A DNA stretch of 64,000 nucleotides from Artemisia argyi (Eukaryota; Streptophyta; Magnoliopsida; Asterales; Asteraceae), in the NCBI GenBank assembly GCA_030686995.1, contig CM060707.1:87282472-87346471 (forward strand), read 5' to 3'. Position 1 is the first letter of the stretch; every line of letters starts with the position of its first letter. Below the pieces are notes generated by a model, which was not told the origin of the DNA, did no database searches, and was given only the letters and a program-made list of their open reading frames with translations. Made by a program: the position numbers and the translations under genes. Positions 36,683-48,307 of this stretch are shown in pieces.

Positions 36683-39060
36683 TAAGCCCAGAACTATGAA
36701 GATGTGCTTGTTGGCTTCTCAAAAAGCCAAAAAGCTCATTGTGGGGCCCACTTTGTAGGCCATGAGTGGCAAGGAAAGTTGGGCTGTTGGACTGCTTATC
36801 TGCGTGCAGGGCATCTCATTGCCCTGCAAGTGACTTTGATCAAGTATGGGGACCAGTACAAAAATCATAAAAATGGAATGAGTATGGAAAACTAAAATTG
36901 AACTGGTAGACAACAATTTTGAACAAGATTCAAGCCGTGAAAGATAACACAAAAATCTATTTAATTCTTTGAAGTTTGGGAAAAAAACTGAAAAAGTGCA
37001 ATGTTGACTTTTGAAGAAAACTTGGAAAATTGACTTTGTTCAACTTTGATTTGGTCTAACTAATTTAGATTGATGTATTAAGTTATAATAAGAGTAAACT
37101 AAACTTGAAAATCAACTTTCTAATCAAAATGGGTTGGTTTTGCACCCAACTAACCCAACAGTTAACTGTTGGGTGGGTTTGATGATGATTTTGACTTCTG
37201 AGCTATTAGAACATGATATTAAGACTTGAACAACCTAAATAGACCTAATGTAGTTGGTTTAGACTAAAACAACAACAAAATAACAACAAGAGAGTAGCTA
37301 GATAGGCAGATCCAAACACCCGCTAAGAAAACTAAATTGACAGATTTCAAAGCAATCAACCAAACTAAACCATAAACATGATTTCTAAACTTAACTTAAC
37401 ATTAAATAAACCTATTTGAACTGAAATAAACACTAACTAACTTATCCTATAGTGGATTACAAAAAATTATACAAAGGCTTACAGTGGGGATCAAACTGAG
37501 ACAGATGTACCAAGGTACCACACCACAATCTATTTGTCTCCCTGAGACATCACAACCACCATGTGGTTCCAAAACAACCAGAATCCCATTCTTCTTCCTT
37601 CATTATCTTCTTTTCTTATTTTCCACTATTTTTGTGATTTTTGATTTTTTTTTTTTTTTTTTTTTTTGAATTATAAGCTAAACTGGTTACAAGGCTTTGA
37701 AAGCCTTTAAAAACTAACAAATAAGCTTAAAGGAACTTAAAAGAAACAGGTTTAACAATATTCAACAAGAATTAAGCAAAGTTGTCAATTTCACTTAAAT
37801 TTGCCAAAATTTGAATTCAAACTAGGAGACTGAATTTGAGAAACTTGAAATTTAAACTTCCATTAACATAAACTGAATACAAACTTGAAATTACAACTGA
37901 CTTTAAAGATTTAAAACAGAAATTAAAGACATTACACTAGAAATGGTCTAAAAGCAGTGACAACTCTATTCTTCTCTTTTTTCTCTCTCTTTATAGGTCC
38001 TGGAGTGATACTTTATCTTTCCCACATGCTCCTGAGCCGTTGGATGGGCTTGGATGATCTCAACTATTCAAATGGGGTTTTGGCAGGAAATATGGGATTG
38101 GGTAGTTTTAGTGTTTCTGGTGGGTACATTAATGAGGGGGAGGGTTATTGGTGAAAGGTTGGTGTGATATTAATGAGGAGGTGAGGGTTTGGTGAAAAGG
38201 AGGGAGCAGGGGAGCATGAAAGCTGGAGGTTGAAGGTGAGGGTGAACAGTGGTCGGTGTTGTGGGGTTTGACTGGGGTCAACGACGGGGGAGTTATATTT
38301 TTGGTGTGGGCCGGATGTGGTTGGGCCTTGGGGGTTTGGTGAATTGGGTTGGTGTTGGATCAGGGGTGTATTTTGGATTTGTTTTTGTTTGGTTTATTTA
38401 AGTTATAAAATCACATGGACCATTCATGTAATTAGTGAAAGTGCAAGGGCTGAAAATGTAAAACTTCCCAAGCACTCACAAGGATCACTTTTGCCAAACT
38501 TTAATAATACAAGGACCCAAGATGCCATAAATGAACATTTTCCACTTTTTAAAATTCCCGGGGACCATTTATGTAATTTTCCAAACATAAGGGACCAAAC
38601 TTGTAATTTTTCCAAACTTCACACCAAGGACCAATTTTGATAACTTTTGATTTCCCAAGGACCAAAAATGATTTATCTTTCAAAATTATCCCACCAGGGA
38701 CCTTTTCTGCCAATATTTGAAACTCCAGGGACCAAAAGTGTAAATTTCCAAAACTTTCCAATTTTTCACCAAAGGACAAAATATGACAACTTATGATTTC
38801 AAAAGGACCTTTGGTGATAATTTTCTCTATTTTGAATATCCAGGGACTAGTTTTGTCATTTTATGAAAGTTGGGGGACTGAAACTGCCAATTTTGCAAAC
38901 TTTGTGCGTTTTTCATTTGTTTTTGCTCATTTTGCATCTAAAACATATAAAACACAATTTTGAAATATTTTCAGTATTTTGATGCATTTCTGAGTGTTTT
39001 TGTATGTTTTGCAGTTCAGATTAGACCAAAAATGATGAGTGTTTGAGCATTCATCAAACA
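36683..39060. other. Unidentified insert in the decayed element, with phrase-like repeats
   Basis: This resumes the sequence cut at 21310. It contains a long T run (about 37645-37668), a GC-richer purine-rich stretch (38030-38400), and from 38507 to 38890 about ten copies of a loose phrase of the form AGGGACCAAAAxTG(T/C)AA, spaced 30-45 bases. I find no conserved protein domain. It may be a non-autonomous element or an old LTR. Confidence 0.45.
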
Positions 39061-39439
39061 CTATTGTACAATGAGAAATATATATACATCAAACTTTGGA
39101 AAACAGTCTTAATCACAACATGTTTGAAAACAGTTTCCTATTTCATAACTACTGGATTTTGAATCATCAAGAAAAATATTACTCAGTAAATCATCTGCTC
39201 CATTTTTTTTATTTATTCGTTATTCAGAAAGAGATTTCAACCAAAACTCACAATCGCAAGACAAATTTCCAGAACCAATTTCCCTACAACATCGCTTATG
39301 CATTTAGGATTTGTGACTTGACAATAAAGAATATTTGAATATGTGATGAAGGGATTAGGAAGGACATCACAAATTAATCACGAACTTCAGTAGTGGAGAC
39401 CAAACCCAATAGACAAAGAAGGACATATGTCTTAGCATC

Positions 39440-40540
39440 CGTTGGAACAAAACACAAGGAATCAAATTGTTACCTATATTCTATCCCTTTCAGATAACGC
39501 CAAGTTCGAAGGACCGAACGTTGTGGAATTAGTCACAAAGGTTATTGTACCCATTTTAGTTATTCCTGTTAAGGAAACCGATTCACCTTGGACTTCAAGC
39601 AATCATTTCAGGATTTCCTTCAGAAACCCATTTAGATGTAAACATCACCGATCATCCTCAAACCGATGGTTAAAGCGAGAGAACAATTCAAACATAGGAA
39701 AGTATGCTCAGAGCATGAGTGATTGACCCTAGAAATTGTTGGTACATAACACACATCATTTGGATTGGGTATCCTGAACAACAAACCATCCAGATTCAAG
39801 TGGGAGAACAAACTAAGTTAAAAGCATTGCCTTGGATTGGCATGATACAAATTGGATAACAAGAGAGGTTGAACCTTTAGCATATTGGACCATTTAAGAT
39901 TCATTTTAGAATCGACCAACTAGCATACAAACTTGAGTTCTGGCATAATTCAGCAGTATATATTACCAGTATCACATTTAAAACATTAAGAAGCGCAGAC
40001 CATCTATTGATGGGCCAAACTCAGAAAAAGCTCAATTCACTAGTCTAGTAGGCATTCATGAAATAACCAGAAATTTCCTACAAGTCAAGAATCAGTTACA
40101 AGTTCAATAAGTTGTAAACCATTAAAACTTCAAGTTGGTAGGCAGAGTTATGTTGAAAGTTCTGCCTAGGAAAGGCATGATATCATTCAGAAAACTTGGA
40201 CAGTTAAACCCGATATACACTGGACCATGTAATATTTCAGACAGAGTAGGCCTAGTGGCCGTCAGACTAGAGCCTTGTTAGAGAACAACAGGATTACACA
40301 ACCATGTATTATCATTTTTTTTCAGATTAGTCACTCATAATCCCATTTGGAAAGGAATCCAACCCAAGGACAAACTCAGACCTTGTAAGAGAACCAACAA
40401 AAATCATGGACCGTGTGGTCAAACAGTAGAAGCAGAGTCGAATTCCTATCGTTAGAGTTCACTGGAATTCTCGAATATCATCACCTTTTCACCAACACGT
40501 TTTCAGAGACCAACATAAACTGAACTTCGGGACGAAGTTC
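39440..40540 (+). pseudogene. Integrase C-terminal and chromodomain remnant
   Basis: CATCCTCAAACCGATGG (39653-39669) encodes HPQTDG, followed by a stop and SERTIQT: this is the integrase segment around the last catalytic Glu, with Gln changed to a stop codon. At 40388-40480 IMDRVVKQ, a stop, [14 protein letters not shown] matches the chromodomain of the intact element ([23 protein letters not shown]). The frame then reads the FGTKFLLEGKTVTT tail into the LTR. It is the 3' end of pol of the outer element. The middle of pol is missing or beyond recognition. Confidence 0.85.
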
Positions 40541-40545
40541 CTTTT

Positions 40546-40557
40546 AGAGGGGAAGAC
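40546..40557 (+). other. Polypurine tract of the decayed Tekay-like element
   Basis: AGAGGGGAAGAC immediately precedes the 3' LTR start at 40558. Confidence 0.75.
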
Positions 40558-42509
40558 TGTCACAACTCACCATTTCAGGTCATTTCCCAAACTTTGGAAA
40601 AACACTATTCATCAAAACACTATTCATTGTTTTACTATTCATCATTTTTTGTGTCAGTTTGACATTCAGAGAAGCATTCAGAAATTTTACTCTTCACTGA
40701 ACACTATTCATTGCCGGAAAAGATTTCATCATTCACGTGCATTATTCATTTCATCGTAAATTTAGTTTACGGGTATTTAAATTCGCGTAACCGTATTGGT
40801 TCAGGTGCGAATTCATGCATTATCAGTAAAGACATTTCATACGGACTAGAGACAGTCTGCATATCATCAGTAGGTCATTTACATGTTATACCACTCTTAG
40901 GATTTTTAAATTTACATATTTGATACATTTAACGTTTTCCTTATAATTATTTATAAATAAACGTTAACACCTGGTTTATAAACACGAAGAATATATCTAA
41001 ATATTCCCACAATGGTCCCGACATATTTTTATATCCAGTTTATCATTATAAAAGTTATTACATTCATTTACCCAGTATTTTGGAAATTTATTTTATTTAT
41101 AACGTAAGTTTATAAATATTACGACGGTTTTCGTGAAAACTACACAATAATCACCCGAACACTCAATACTTGTACCCAACGTATTTTTAACATTTTTATG
41201 ACTTTATTAAGTCCCGACTAACTTGTTAAAATTTATTTCTAGCAAACCCGGTACCCGATTATAACTAATACTTACACTAAACTACAACTAATATTACACT
41301 ACATTTCCTAAGTGATCAAAACCGATTTTTCTTCCCTTTTTCCCATTGAAAACCGGCCACAACAAACACCCCTTTAACCTTATGCATTTAATTCCTATTA
41401 TTATACCATAAACCTCCAAAGTGAAACCAAAACCTAAAACCAAAATCATAATATAACTTTTCAAGAACCAAAAAGTTTTCATCCTACCCCTTTCCATCTC
41501 AAAACCCACGACCATAACCATAATCCAAGATCAAGTGATCATTTTCCAAAATTTAAAGCATAGAAGTTGTTCATTTTACCTTCCTAATCAAGAATCTTAC
41601 AACAAAAACACAAGTAACACAAGGTTTCTCATCATCTACTCACCTATTATTTCAAAGTGAGTTATCAAATTTATTTTCATGTTTTCATCTAATTAACACT
41701 TGTATCTTATGGTTTTCATGCTTAATTTCATGCACAAGTTAGCTATACCACATTATTTTTGTTAACTTTTTGAACATACAAACCCTAGATTTTGATTTAG
41801 GTGTTCCTTTGTTAAATTAACATGATTACTAGTGATTAGGAACCCATGGCACCCTAAGAAGGTGTATGGTAGGATTAGTATAGATTTGTGGTGTTTGCAA
41901 GAGATTTGGTTGAAGTAGAAACTAGTTTTGAACATGAAAAATGGATTTGTAACAAGTATTTATACATTCTGTCCCATTTTTGTAAATCCAGAAAAATCAG
42001 TAAACATAAAGTAAAATTTGGCAAAATTTTTAGAAAATACTTTCAAAAATGAATCCGTAGGCGAAAGAACGGATTAAAAAGTGTTTATAACGAAGAAGTT
42101 ATGATTTTTGCAAGTTTATTGACGAAAAGTATATTTTCTGAAAATACATGCTGTTGGACGTTTTTCGTCGGAAAAAAAGAGGCTTTAGACGTAACCTGGA
42201 GGAGCCAAGCTTTCCAAAATATATTACTACATACTAAGACGTAACCGTGGATATAAAGAACAAGTAAAACGGACTTATAACGACAAAGATATTCACGTTT
42301 CAATATCGGCAAAACTCATATTGTTTTGACAGCTTTTAGACCAAAAATAATATTAACACTACGTAGTAACTCTAGATTTCTAGAAATAATACCAAGTACC
42401 CAAATTCATAACTAATGAAGTATTAGTGATTACAAGTATATTTTTATCACTACAAGGCGTTATATCAAGGATTTCAAACCAAGGATCTCAACACTAATAT
42501 TGATACATA

Positions 42510-42607
<98 letters not shown>

Positions 42608-43613
42608 TTCAACTAGTTTTATTTTTCTAGTTGCCTTATTTTCCTAAATTTTGGAAAATGTATATTTTTGATAACAACAAGTATTTTTCCAAAGAGTAGA
42701 GTGGTATAGGAAACATGTGCATGGACATTCATAACATCATTTCATGATCTAAAGTAGATCGTTCATCATTCATATTAGGTTGCGGCTAGTGTGCGCACCT
42801 TGTTTTTCAGCTCATTACATGTTCATGGTACCATCATATCAGGTGAGTTTTCATAGCCCCGTTTTCAATTCAACATTTTGATTTCAAATCCCACGGGGGA
42901 ATACATTGCATCAACCATTTTAGTACGAGCCCAAGTACCAAAACATTTGTACATTGCTTAAGTTGCCTTACCAACCTGTTAAAGTCCCCTATTATTATCA
43001 TGGACCGTTAATTTGCCGGTAAGCGAGAGTGAGTGGATAGATCTATCGAGGGTGACGCCTCCATCCGTGGTAGTTATTACCAACAGTAAGCGGATGCATT
43101 TCATTTTGACATTTTGGGAGTGTTCTGGGAAAACATTCGGGAGGGGCATATAATTTCATCAGTCATCGCTTCGGGGTCATGAGCTTAAGGTCTATTGTAC
43201 TATTTTACTGGATTTTTATCTTGCACTTATACTTGTGGTGGCCGTACATCATTACATTTTATAAACCTATGGAATTCACCAACATTCGTGTTGACGTTTT
43301 AGCAATGTATTTCAGGTTATTAAGGTAGCTCATGTGACATGCATTTGGACCTTCATGGAGTCGCGGAGTCGACGCGTCTCACCATTATTTCATGCACTTA
43401 TGTAAACGTTTGATCTAGTATGATTTGTTTTTCATAAACATGCAACACCTTTTGGGGACCTCATTTTGTAAACTCTATATTATTTCAATGATCAAACGAA
43501 GTATTTTCCAAACGACACTTTAGGTCATTCAATGTAACTGTAACTGTGATGCTATGACAGACACCCCTAGGTATTCTATTCCGCTGCAAGTCAGTTAAAT
43601 TGGGGGTGTGACA
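40558..43613 (+). repeat. 3' LTR of the decayed Tekay-like element
   Basis: Starts TGTCACAACTCACC and ends GGGGGTGTGACA. Direct repeat of 13364-16390. It has the longer AT run at 42512-42602 and keeps the donor-like block AGGTGAGTTTTCATAGCCCC at 42841-42860 that is mutated in the 5' copy. Confidence 0.9.
42512..42602. repeat. AT microsatellite in LTR
   Basis: About 91 bases of uninterrupted AT, at the same LTR position as 15319-15380. Confidence 0.9.
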
Positions 43614-43618
43614 TAAAG

Positions 43619-43931
43619 TTTGAATTTGAATTTATTTACTTAACAAAACATTTCTTTAGAAACTCAAAATTACTTTTGTGAAAATATTTTGTCAACCTTA
43701 AAAATGTAAGTTTAGGTGAAAATAAAATTCTTTGATCACTTAACTAATGACGGTATAAAGTTTGTTCATACCTTAAGTTATGTTGAAGTAGCTACGTAGA
43801 AGAAACGGGTTTCCTCGATTAAAAACTTATAAACCATAACTTTACGTAACATGTCTTTATATTTTGTGATTATCAAAGCACGAGAAGATCAAATAATGCG
43901 AATAAATTTTTTGAAATTATTTGTATTAACA
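43619..43931 (-). mobile_element. SIRE-family solo LTR, second part
   Basis: The 5' end, in element sense, of the solo LTR begun at 12166. Its minus strand starts TGTTAATACAAATAATTTC, like the plus-strand LTR 37 bases away. It forms an inverted repeat with 43968-44290 around a short spacer (43932-43967). Confidence 0.85.
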
Positions 43932-44299
43932 AGGGAGAAGAAGTGTAAAGAAGTAACTTGTACATTCTGTTAATACAAATAATGTCAAAAACGTTATTCG
44001 CATTATTCGGTCTTCTCGTGTTTTGATAATCACATAATATAAAGACATGTTGTGTAAAGTTACAGTTTATAAGTTTTTAATCGAGGAAACTTGTTTCTTC
44101 TACGTAGTTGCTTCAACATAACTTCAGGTATGAACAAACTTTATACTGTCATTAGTTAAGTGATCAAAGAATTTTATTTTAACCTAAACTTACATTTTTA
44201 AGTTTGACAAAACATTTTCACAAAAGTATTTTTGTGTTTTTAAAAAGAAATATTTTATTAAGAAAATAAATTCAAATTCAAACTTTTACAACAGCTAGT

Positions 44300-44323
44300 C
44301 CCCCCCCCCCCCCCCCCCCCCCC
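44300..44323. repeat. C homopolymer run
   Basis: Twenty-four C in a row, then GCCC. The inverse LTR copy near 13340 has only GGGGG, so the run has expanded. Length may be uncertain in sequencing. Confidence 0.85.
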
Positions 44324-44392
44324 GCCCAAATCAGTTCATCTTGAACCAGATAAGTTTTCACCACATCAGGACAAAAAGGGAGCCTTTTGTCA

Positions 44393-44465
44393 TGGCGGTC
44401 CCTTAAATAGGCCGACGGTCCCTTAGTGATAAAGGACCGTTCAGCATTTACGGGACCGTCCCTCT
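44393..44465 (+). repeat. GACGGTCCCTTA motifs upstream of TATA
   Basis: Two direct copies (GGCGGTCCCTTAAAT and GACGGTCCCTTAGTG) and two inverted ones (AAAGGACCGTT and GGGACCGTCCC) lie 15-90 bases before the TATA box. Confidence 0.65.
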
Positions 44466-44478
44466 CCCTCCTGTCGCC

Positions 44479-44486
44479 TATAAATA
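44479..44486 (+). promoter_or_regulatory. TATA box of SIRE LTR
   Basis: TATAAATA; the leader that follows matches the inverse copy of the solo LTR. Confidence 0.6.
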
Positions 44487-45493
44487 CTGAACTATTAGAC
44501 TTCAGAAAACATACTTTCAAACACACAAAAACTTTCTGGTCTTTGTTTTTTATTCTTTAATCACTATAACATGTCGGTATATGTTTATAAGTGATTTTCT
44601 CTTCCGTTACGTGAATGAGAAGAACTCTCGACAACTATGAAGATTCGAGATGTTATAGGTGTCCACGTACAAACGTAACAAGTGTTATGTGATAGGTTAT
44701 GCATATTATGTCATTATTTTCTGACTTCTGTGTAAGTCGAGGATGGGGATATTTATGTGAACTTGGATCATGATGTAGTTCCAAGTATTATATTTGTGTG
44801 AGCTTGGATGGTGATGTAGATCCAAGAAGTCTTGTAACTAGATTAGTTCATGTATTTGATGTGAGGAAAGTGATGTCCTAAAAGTGTAGGTTAGGACTTG
44901 TTGAGTCATTATGTAAAGACTTAGATTGGGTGATGATCAAATGTGTGAAGGCTTCATTCGGGTGAAGAATCAAGTGAGTCAAGTGTGTGAAGGCTTGGTT
45001 CGGGTGAAGAACCAAGTATGTCAAATAAGTGAAGGTTTGGATCGGGTGAAGATTCAAGTTGGACAAGAGTGCTTGTTCGTGCGGCCATGTGGGCCTTGGA
45101 ATAGATTGGTTCTAGCTATGATTAGAACTCGACATTATGCTTAGTGTCGTTAAGCCTTGTGTAAGCATGTTTACGGATTGCTCCGCCTAAAGGAGTGTGT
45201 TGATATAGTGATTGATAACTCTCGAGTGTTTAGTACTCGGGGAGTGGAGTAGGACAGAGAGTCAGCTTCATGCCGAGCCACTATAAATCGCCGCGTCTCT
45301 TGGTTGTGCTCTTTCTCAACTCTTTACATTACTTGTTTATTTGTGTATGCTAGTAACTAAATTGATATCACGTAACTAGTAGAATTCAACAAGCTTGTAA
45401 TTGAAAAATAACCTGACCTAAAATGGCGAAACGCTTCAAAAAAATAAAAAGAAGCGGTGAAACTATTCAACCCCCCCTTCTAGTTTCTACAAT

Positions 45494-45505
45494 TGGTATC
45501 AGAGC
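45494..45505 (+). other. Primer-binding site, tRNA-iMet
   Basis: TGGTATCAGAGC, an exact copy of the standard copia primer site, two bases after the LTR end. Confidence 0.9.
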
Positions 45506-45601
45506 AAGGTTTGTCAAGATCTTTAAAGTATACCGTACTTAAAAAATTGAATCAATCTATGGAATCAAAATGATATCTAGAATGGTGTTATTTGAATGAG
45601 C

Positions 45602-45960
45602 CACCATTTTTCGAAAATGAAAATTTTGTCATTTTGGAAAAATGAATTTGAAAGTTATGTGAAATCAATAGATCATAATCTTTGGCATGTCATTTCAATT
45701 GATAATTTATAATCAATAAAAAGAAGTTTTTCTAATAAGTTTTTCATAAGAAACTTGAGTGAAATATTTAAAGCAAAATGTTTGATTTATGAATCTTTAC
45801 CGAAAATTTAGTTTGATAAAACAATTTTATGTCAAATGGCAAATGACATTTGGTAAAATGGTTTAAACATTCATCAAGGAAATGTTCTAGCTAAAGATGA
45901 TGAAAATGTGATATTAGAAAAACACTTAGTTTAAGTGGAATCATATACTACTAGTTTGAA
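45602..45960 (+). pseudogene. SIRE-type Gag remnant
   Basis: Just after the primer site the sequence encodes PPFFENENF, then, after a frame change, FWKNEFESYVKSIDHNLWHVI, the start of copia-type Gag (UBN2/gag-polypeptide family, known for the PPxFDGxNFxxWKxRM opening). Further on KAKCLIYESLPKI, a stop, FDK and MANDIW, a stop, then HQGNV continue the same domain. Stops and at least one frameshift show that it is dead. Confidence 0.75.
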
Positions 45961-47439
45961 TGTCTTCATTGTAGGTAATGTTGTCGACAAGAATTTCTTA
46001 AGCAACCTAGTTGGTGTACCAATCTACTTGCTTTGATGTGATGACAATTAAGAAGACAATGTGCGGTTTAATGTGCAATGTGGATAGCTAGCTAAGAAGA
46101 CAATACGCGTCTTAAGTATGTAGACAATCAAATGGTTATCTCACCAAGCCGATTGCTTAACTAATCTTATGGACAAATTGCCAAGTGAGTATCATCTTGT
46201 CTTGCATCACCAACAACACATGGTTTGGTTGTGTTCTAATAAGAATAGCTAAAAACCAAGGTAAGTTTTCTTACAACCTTGACTATCATACTTGCAATTT
46301 GAACGTTTTTTATATGATCATGCGACTACGTGATTAGGTATTACTTGCATATATGCTATATGATGTTTGTATGCCAATACGTGCTAGCTGCTTTGTGTGA
46401 TTTAGACATTGTCTCTAAATGCTTATCCTTCTTTAGATTCAAGCAAATTATTTGGAAAAATAATGGTCTTACCACAACAATTGTTTATAACAAATTTGGC
46501 GTCAATCAATCACTATAGACGATGCACACTTACTTCACTCTTTGTTTGCTCTCTAATTCTCGTCTATGACGTTTCTTGAAACTTACCTGATTGTCTTCTA
46601 GCTTCCTCGATGCAAATCTCAACTTTAAATCTCATTCTCTCTTTTCTTTATTTTGACTAAAAATCCTTTAATCAAGCGTATCGAGTCTTTCATTCTTCTT
46701 ATGTCTCGATTCCACTCCTTACCCATTCCTTAGCCTACTCGTGTGTATTGAGTCATTTTCGTGACTTAAAACACAATGTGTTATGTTTTAAAACCATCTA
46801 AATCCAAAGACTTTTCATTCAGACCAAAACACCAAAAATCTGCTAAATACTATAACCTCCTGCCGACGGTCCCTTACCTCTCGGTGGTCCCTTTGGCGGT
46901 CCCTATTCGATAAGGGACCGTCTAGGCTTTTCATCTTATACACGGTCCTCCTTTGTTTACAGCTAAACAAAACTAATTTCAACTCTTATCTCTAAAAGGC
47001 AACGAAGAACATTTTCAAAATTACCATAAAAGCTCACGGTTTCAAATCCATGCTTAATAATCAATCCTTAACTATAAATTGTAAGTCATCCTTATCTAAT
47101 ATTTTCTTATTTCATAATTAGGGATCATTCCATTAGATTTGAGAGGATTGTCAATCTTGTTTACTTGTCACTTTCGAATCTCAAACACCTCACTGTTGAT
47201 AATTAACTCATTAATGCTTACATTAGTAAATAAGATTTGGTTTCAAATAAAACTTTAAAAATATGGTAATCCCCGTATAGGAAAATGGATTTGGAACAAC
47301 TTATTGGTTTCATATTATTTATATTCACTAATGATGACAAATATGAACTCCTAATGATCAATGCTTGTTTTCAAATAATATCAAACTTAATCAATACTCG
47401 TTTTTAGCTAATTATGTATTTATTGTTAACAGGTGAAAC
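45961..47439. other. No recognised gene; SIRE interior or adjoining repeat
   Basis: No protein domain is recognisable. The GACGGTCCCTTA motif of the SIRE promoter recurs in a cluster at 46863-46925. At 46256 CCAAGGTAAGTTTTC resembles a splice donor, and at 47418-47432 TATTTATTGTTAACAG resembles an acceptor just before the ORF at 47440, so part of this stretch might be an intron of that transcript. Confidence 0.4.
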
Positions 47440-47699
47440 ATGCCTAAACCCATTGGTCTTGACCACCAAAACACAAAACACTACATTCCTCAACTTTCTA
47501 ACTACTATCCTGAACCTATCAAAGAGGCTTTCAAAAACGTTGAATCTAGGTATTTCCATGAAGGTCGTCAAATCTTTGGAGACTATACCGATATAAACTA
47601 TCTAAACTCAATGTTCCAACTCGTTAACCTTGATTGCATCTATAGAGTCGATGAGAAAGTCAATCCACAATTTGTTTTAGAATTTTATAGTCTTCTCAA
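47440..47699 (+). pseudogene. Truncated ORF, plant-transposon-protein-like N-terminus
   Basis: From ATG 47440 (MPKPIGLDHQ) an open frame runs 86 codons to the edge of an LTR at 47700; beyond that it reads LTR sequence to a stop at 47820. The middle reads YFHEGRQIFGDYTDINYL and the end VNPQFVLEFYSLL, which recalls the L...EFY.N(L) motif of the uncharacterised plant transposon proteins found in large Ty3 and other elements. The LTR insertion has cut it. Function unknown; the family assignment is weak. Confidence 0.4.
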
Positions 47700-48307
47700 T
47701 GTAACAATTCGCATTTTCGGATTACTAATCATTTTTACTATTCACTTTTACTATTCACTTTTTACTATTCACTTTCACTATTCATTCCCAAATTTTTTAT
47801 TTCATATTCTCGTAAGTTAAACAATTTTAATGATAATCCGAGAGTTTGACACTCGTCGGATCATTTCTGCAAAAATCACGAAACCGTGTCCGAGATTTAC
47901 TTTTAGGTTTAAACGTCATTCCAGCATCCCGATATGTTCCCACAAAATCACAAACAAGAGAAATGTAACTTTTTCACCTTCCGTGACATTCTCAGGAATT
48001 TTGGAATTTTACATTTTCTGAATCTGCGTTTTACGCAATTTACGCGTTTTCAGCTTACGATTTCCAGCGTCAGCAGCATTTTTGCTACCCGTTAAACTTA
48101 TCACTCATTGTTATAAGATAATAATGAGTATATTGATAAGTTTAAACATTTCTACAAGTTTCATATTTTTATGATACCCGGTTTTACATTTCATGACTTA
48201 ACGGTTTACAGTTAGCGATTAACGGAACCAAAACTCACTCCGTATAGGTAAGATAAATATCCAAAACTCTTAACCTCCTCAATTCAGCCCTAGGTGGTGT
48301 TTTTATG
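47700..48307 (+). mobile_element. Truncated LTR of the solo-LTR family
   Basis: Starts TGTAACAATTCGCA, then ACTATTCA motifs and a TTTGACACTCGTCGGATCATTTC block that match the minus-strand solo LTR (36677 backwards). It stops where a second LTR of the same family begins at 48308. The rest is either beyond the window or deleted. Confidence 0.7.

Larger units (their letters stand above)
43968..45491 (+). mobile_element. SIRE-family Ty1/copia LTR, plus strand
   Basis: Starts TGTTAATACAAATAATG and ends CTTCTAGTTTCTACA, followed by the primer site. It is the inverse of the solo LTR 12166-13363 plus 43619-43931, and a diverged relative of 5576-7219. It holds a TATAAATA box at 44479, promoter motifs at 44393-44465, and a C run of 24 (44300-44323) where the inverse copy has only five G. 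On its left lies a polypurine-like GAAGAAGTGTAAAGAAG, on its right a primer site, so it serves as 3' LTR of one element and 5' LTR of the next. Confidence 0.85.

Noticed and set aside
20281..39060. A DNA transposon with AATGCTC terminal inverted repeats around the unidentified insert
   Set aside because: The ends match over only seven bases and no target duplication is visible.
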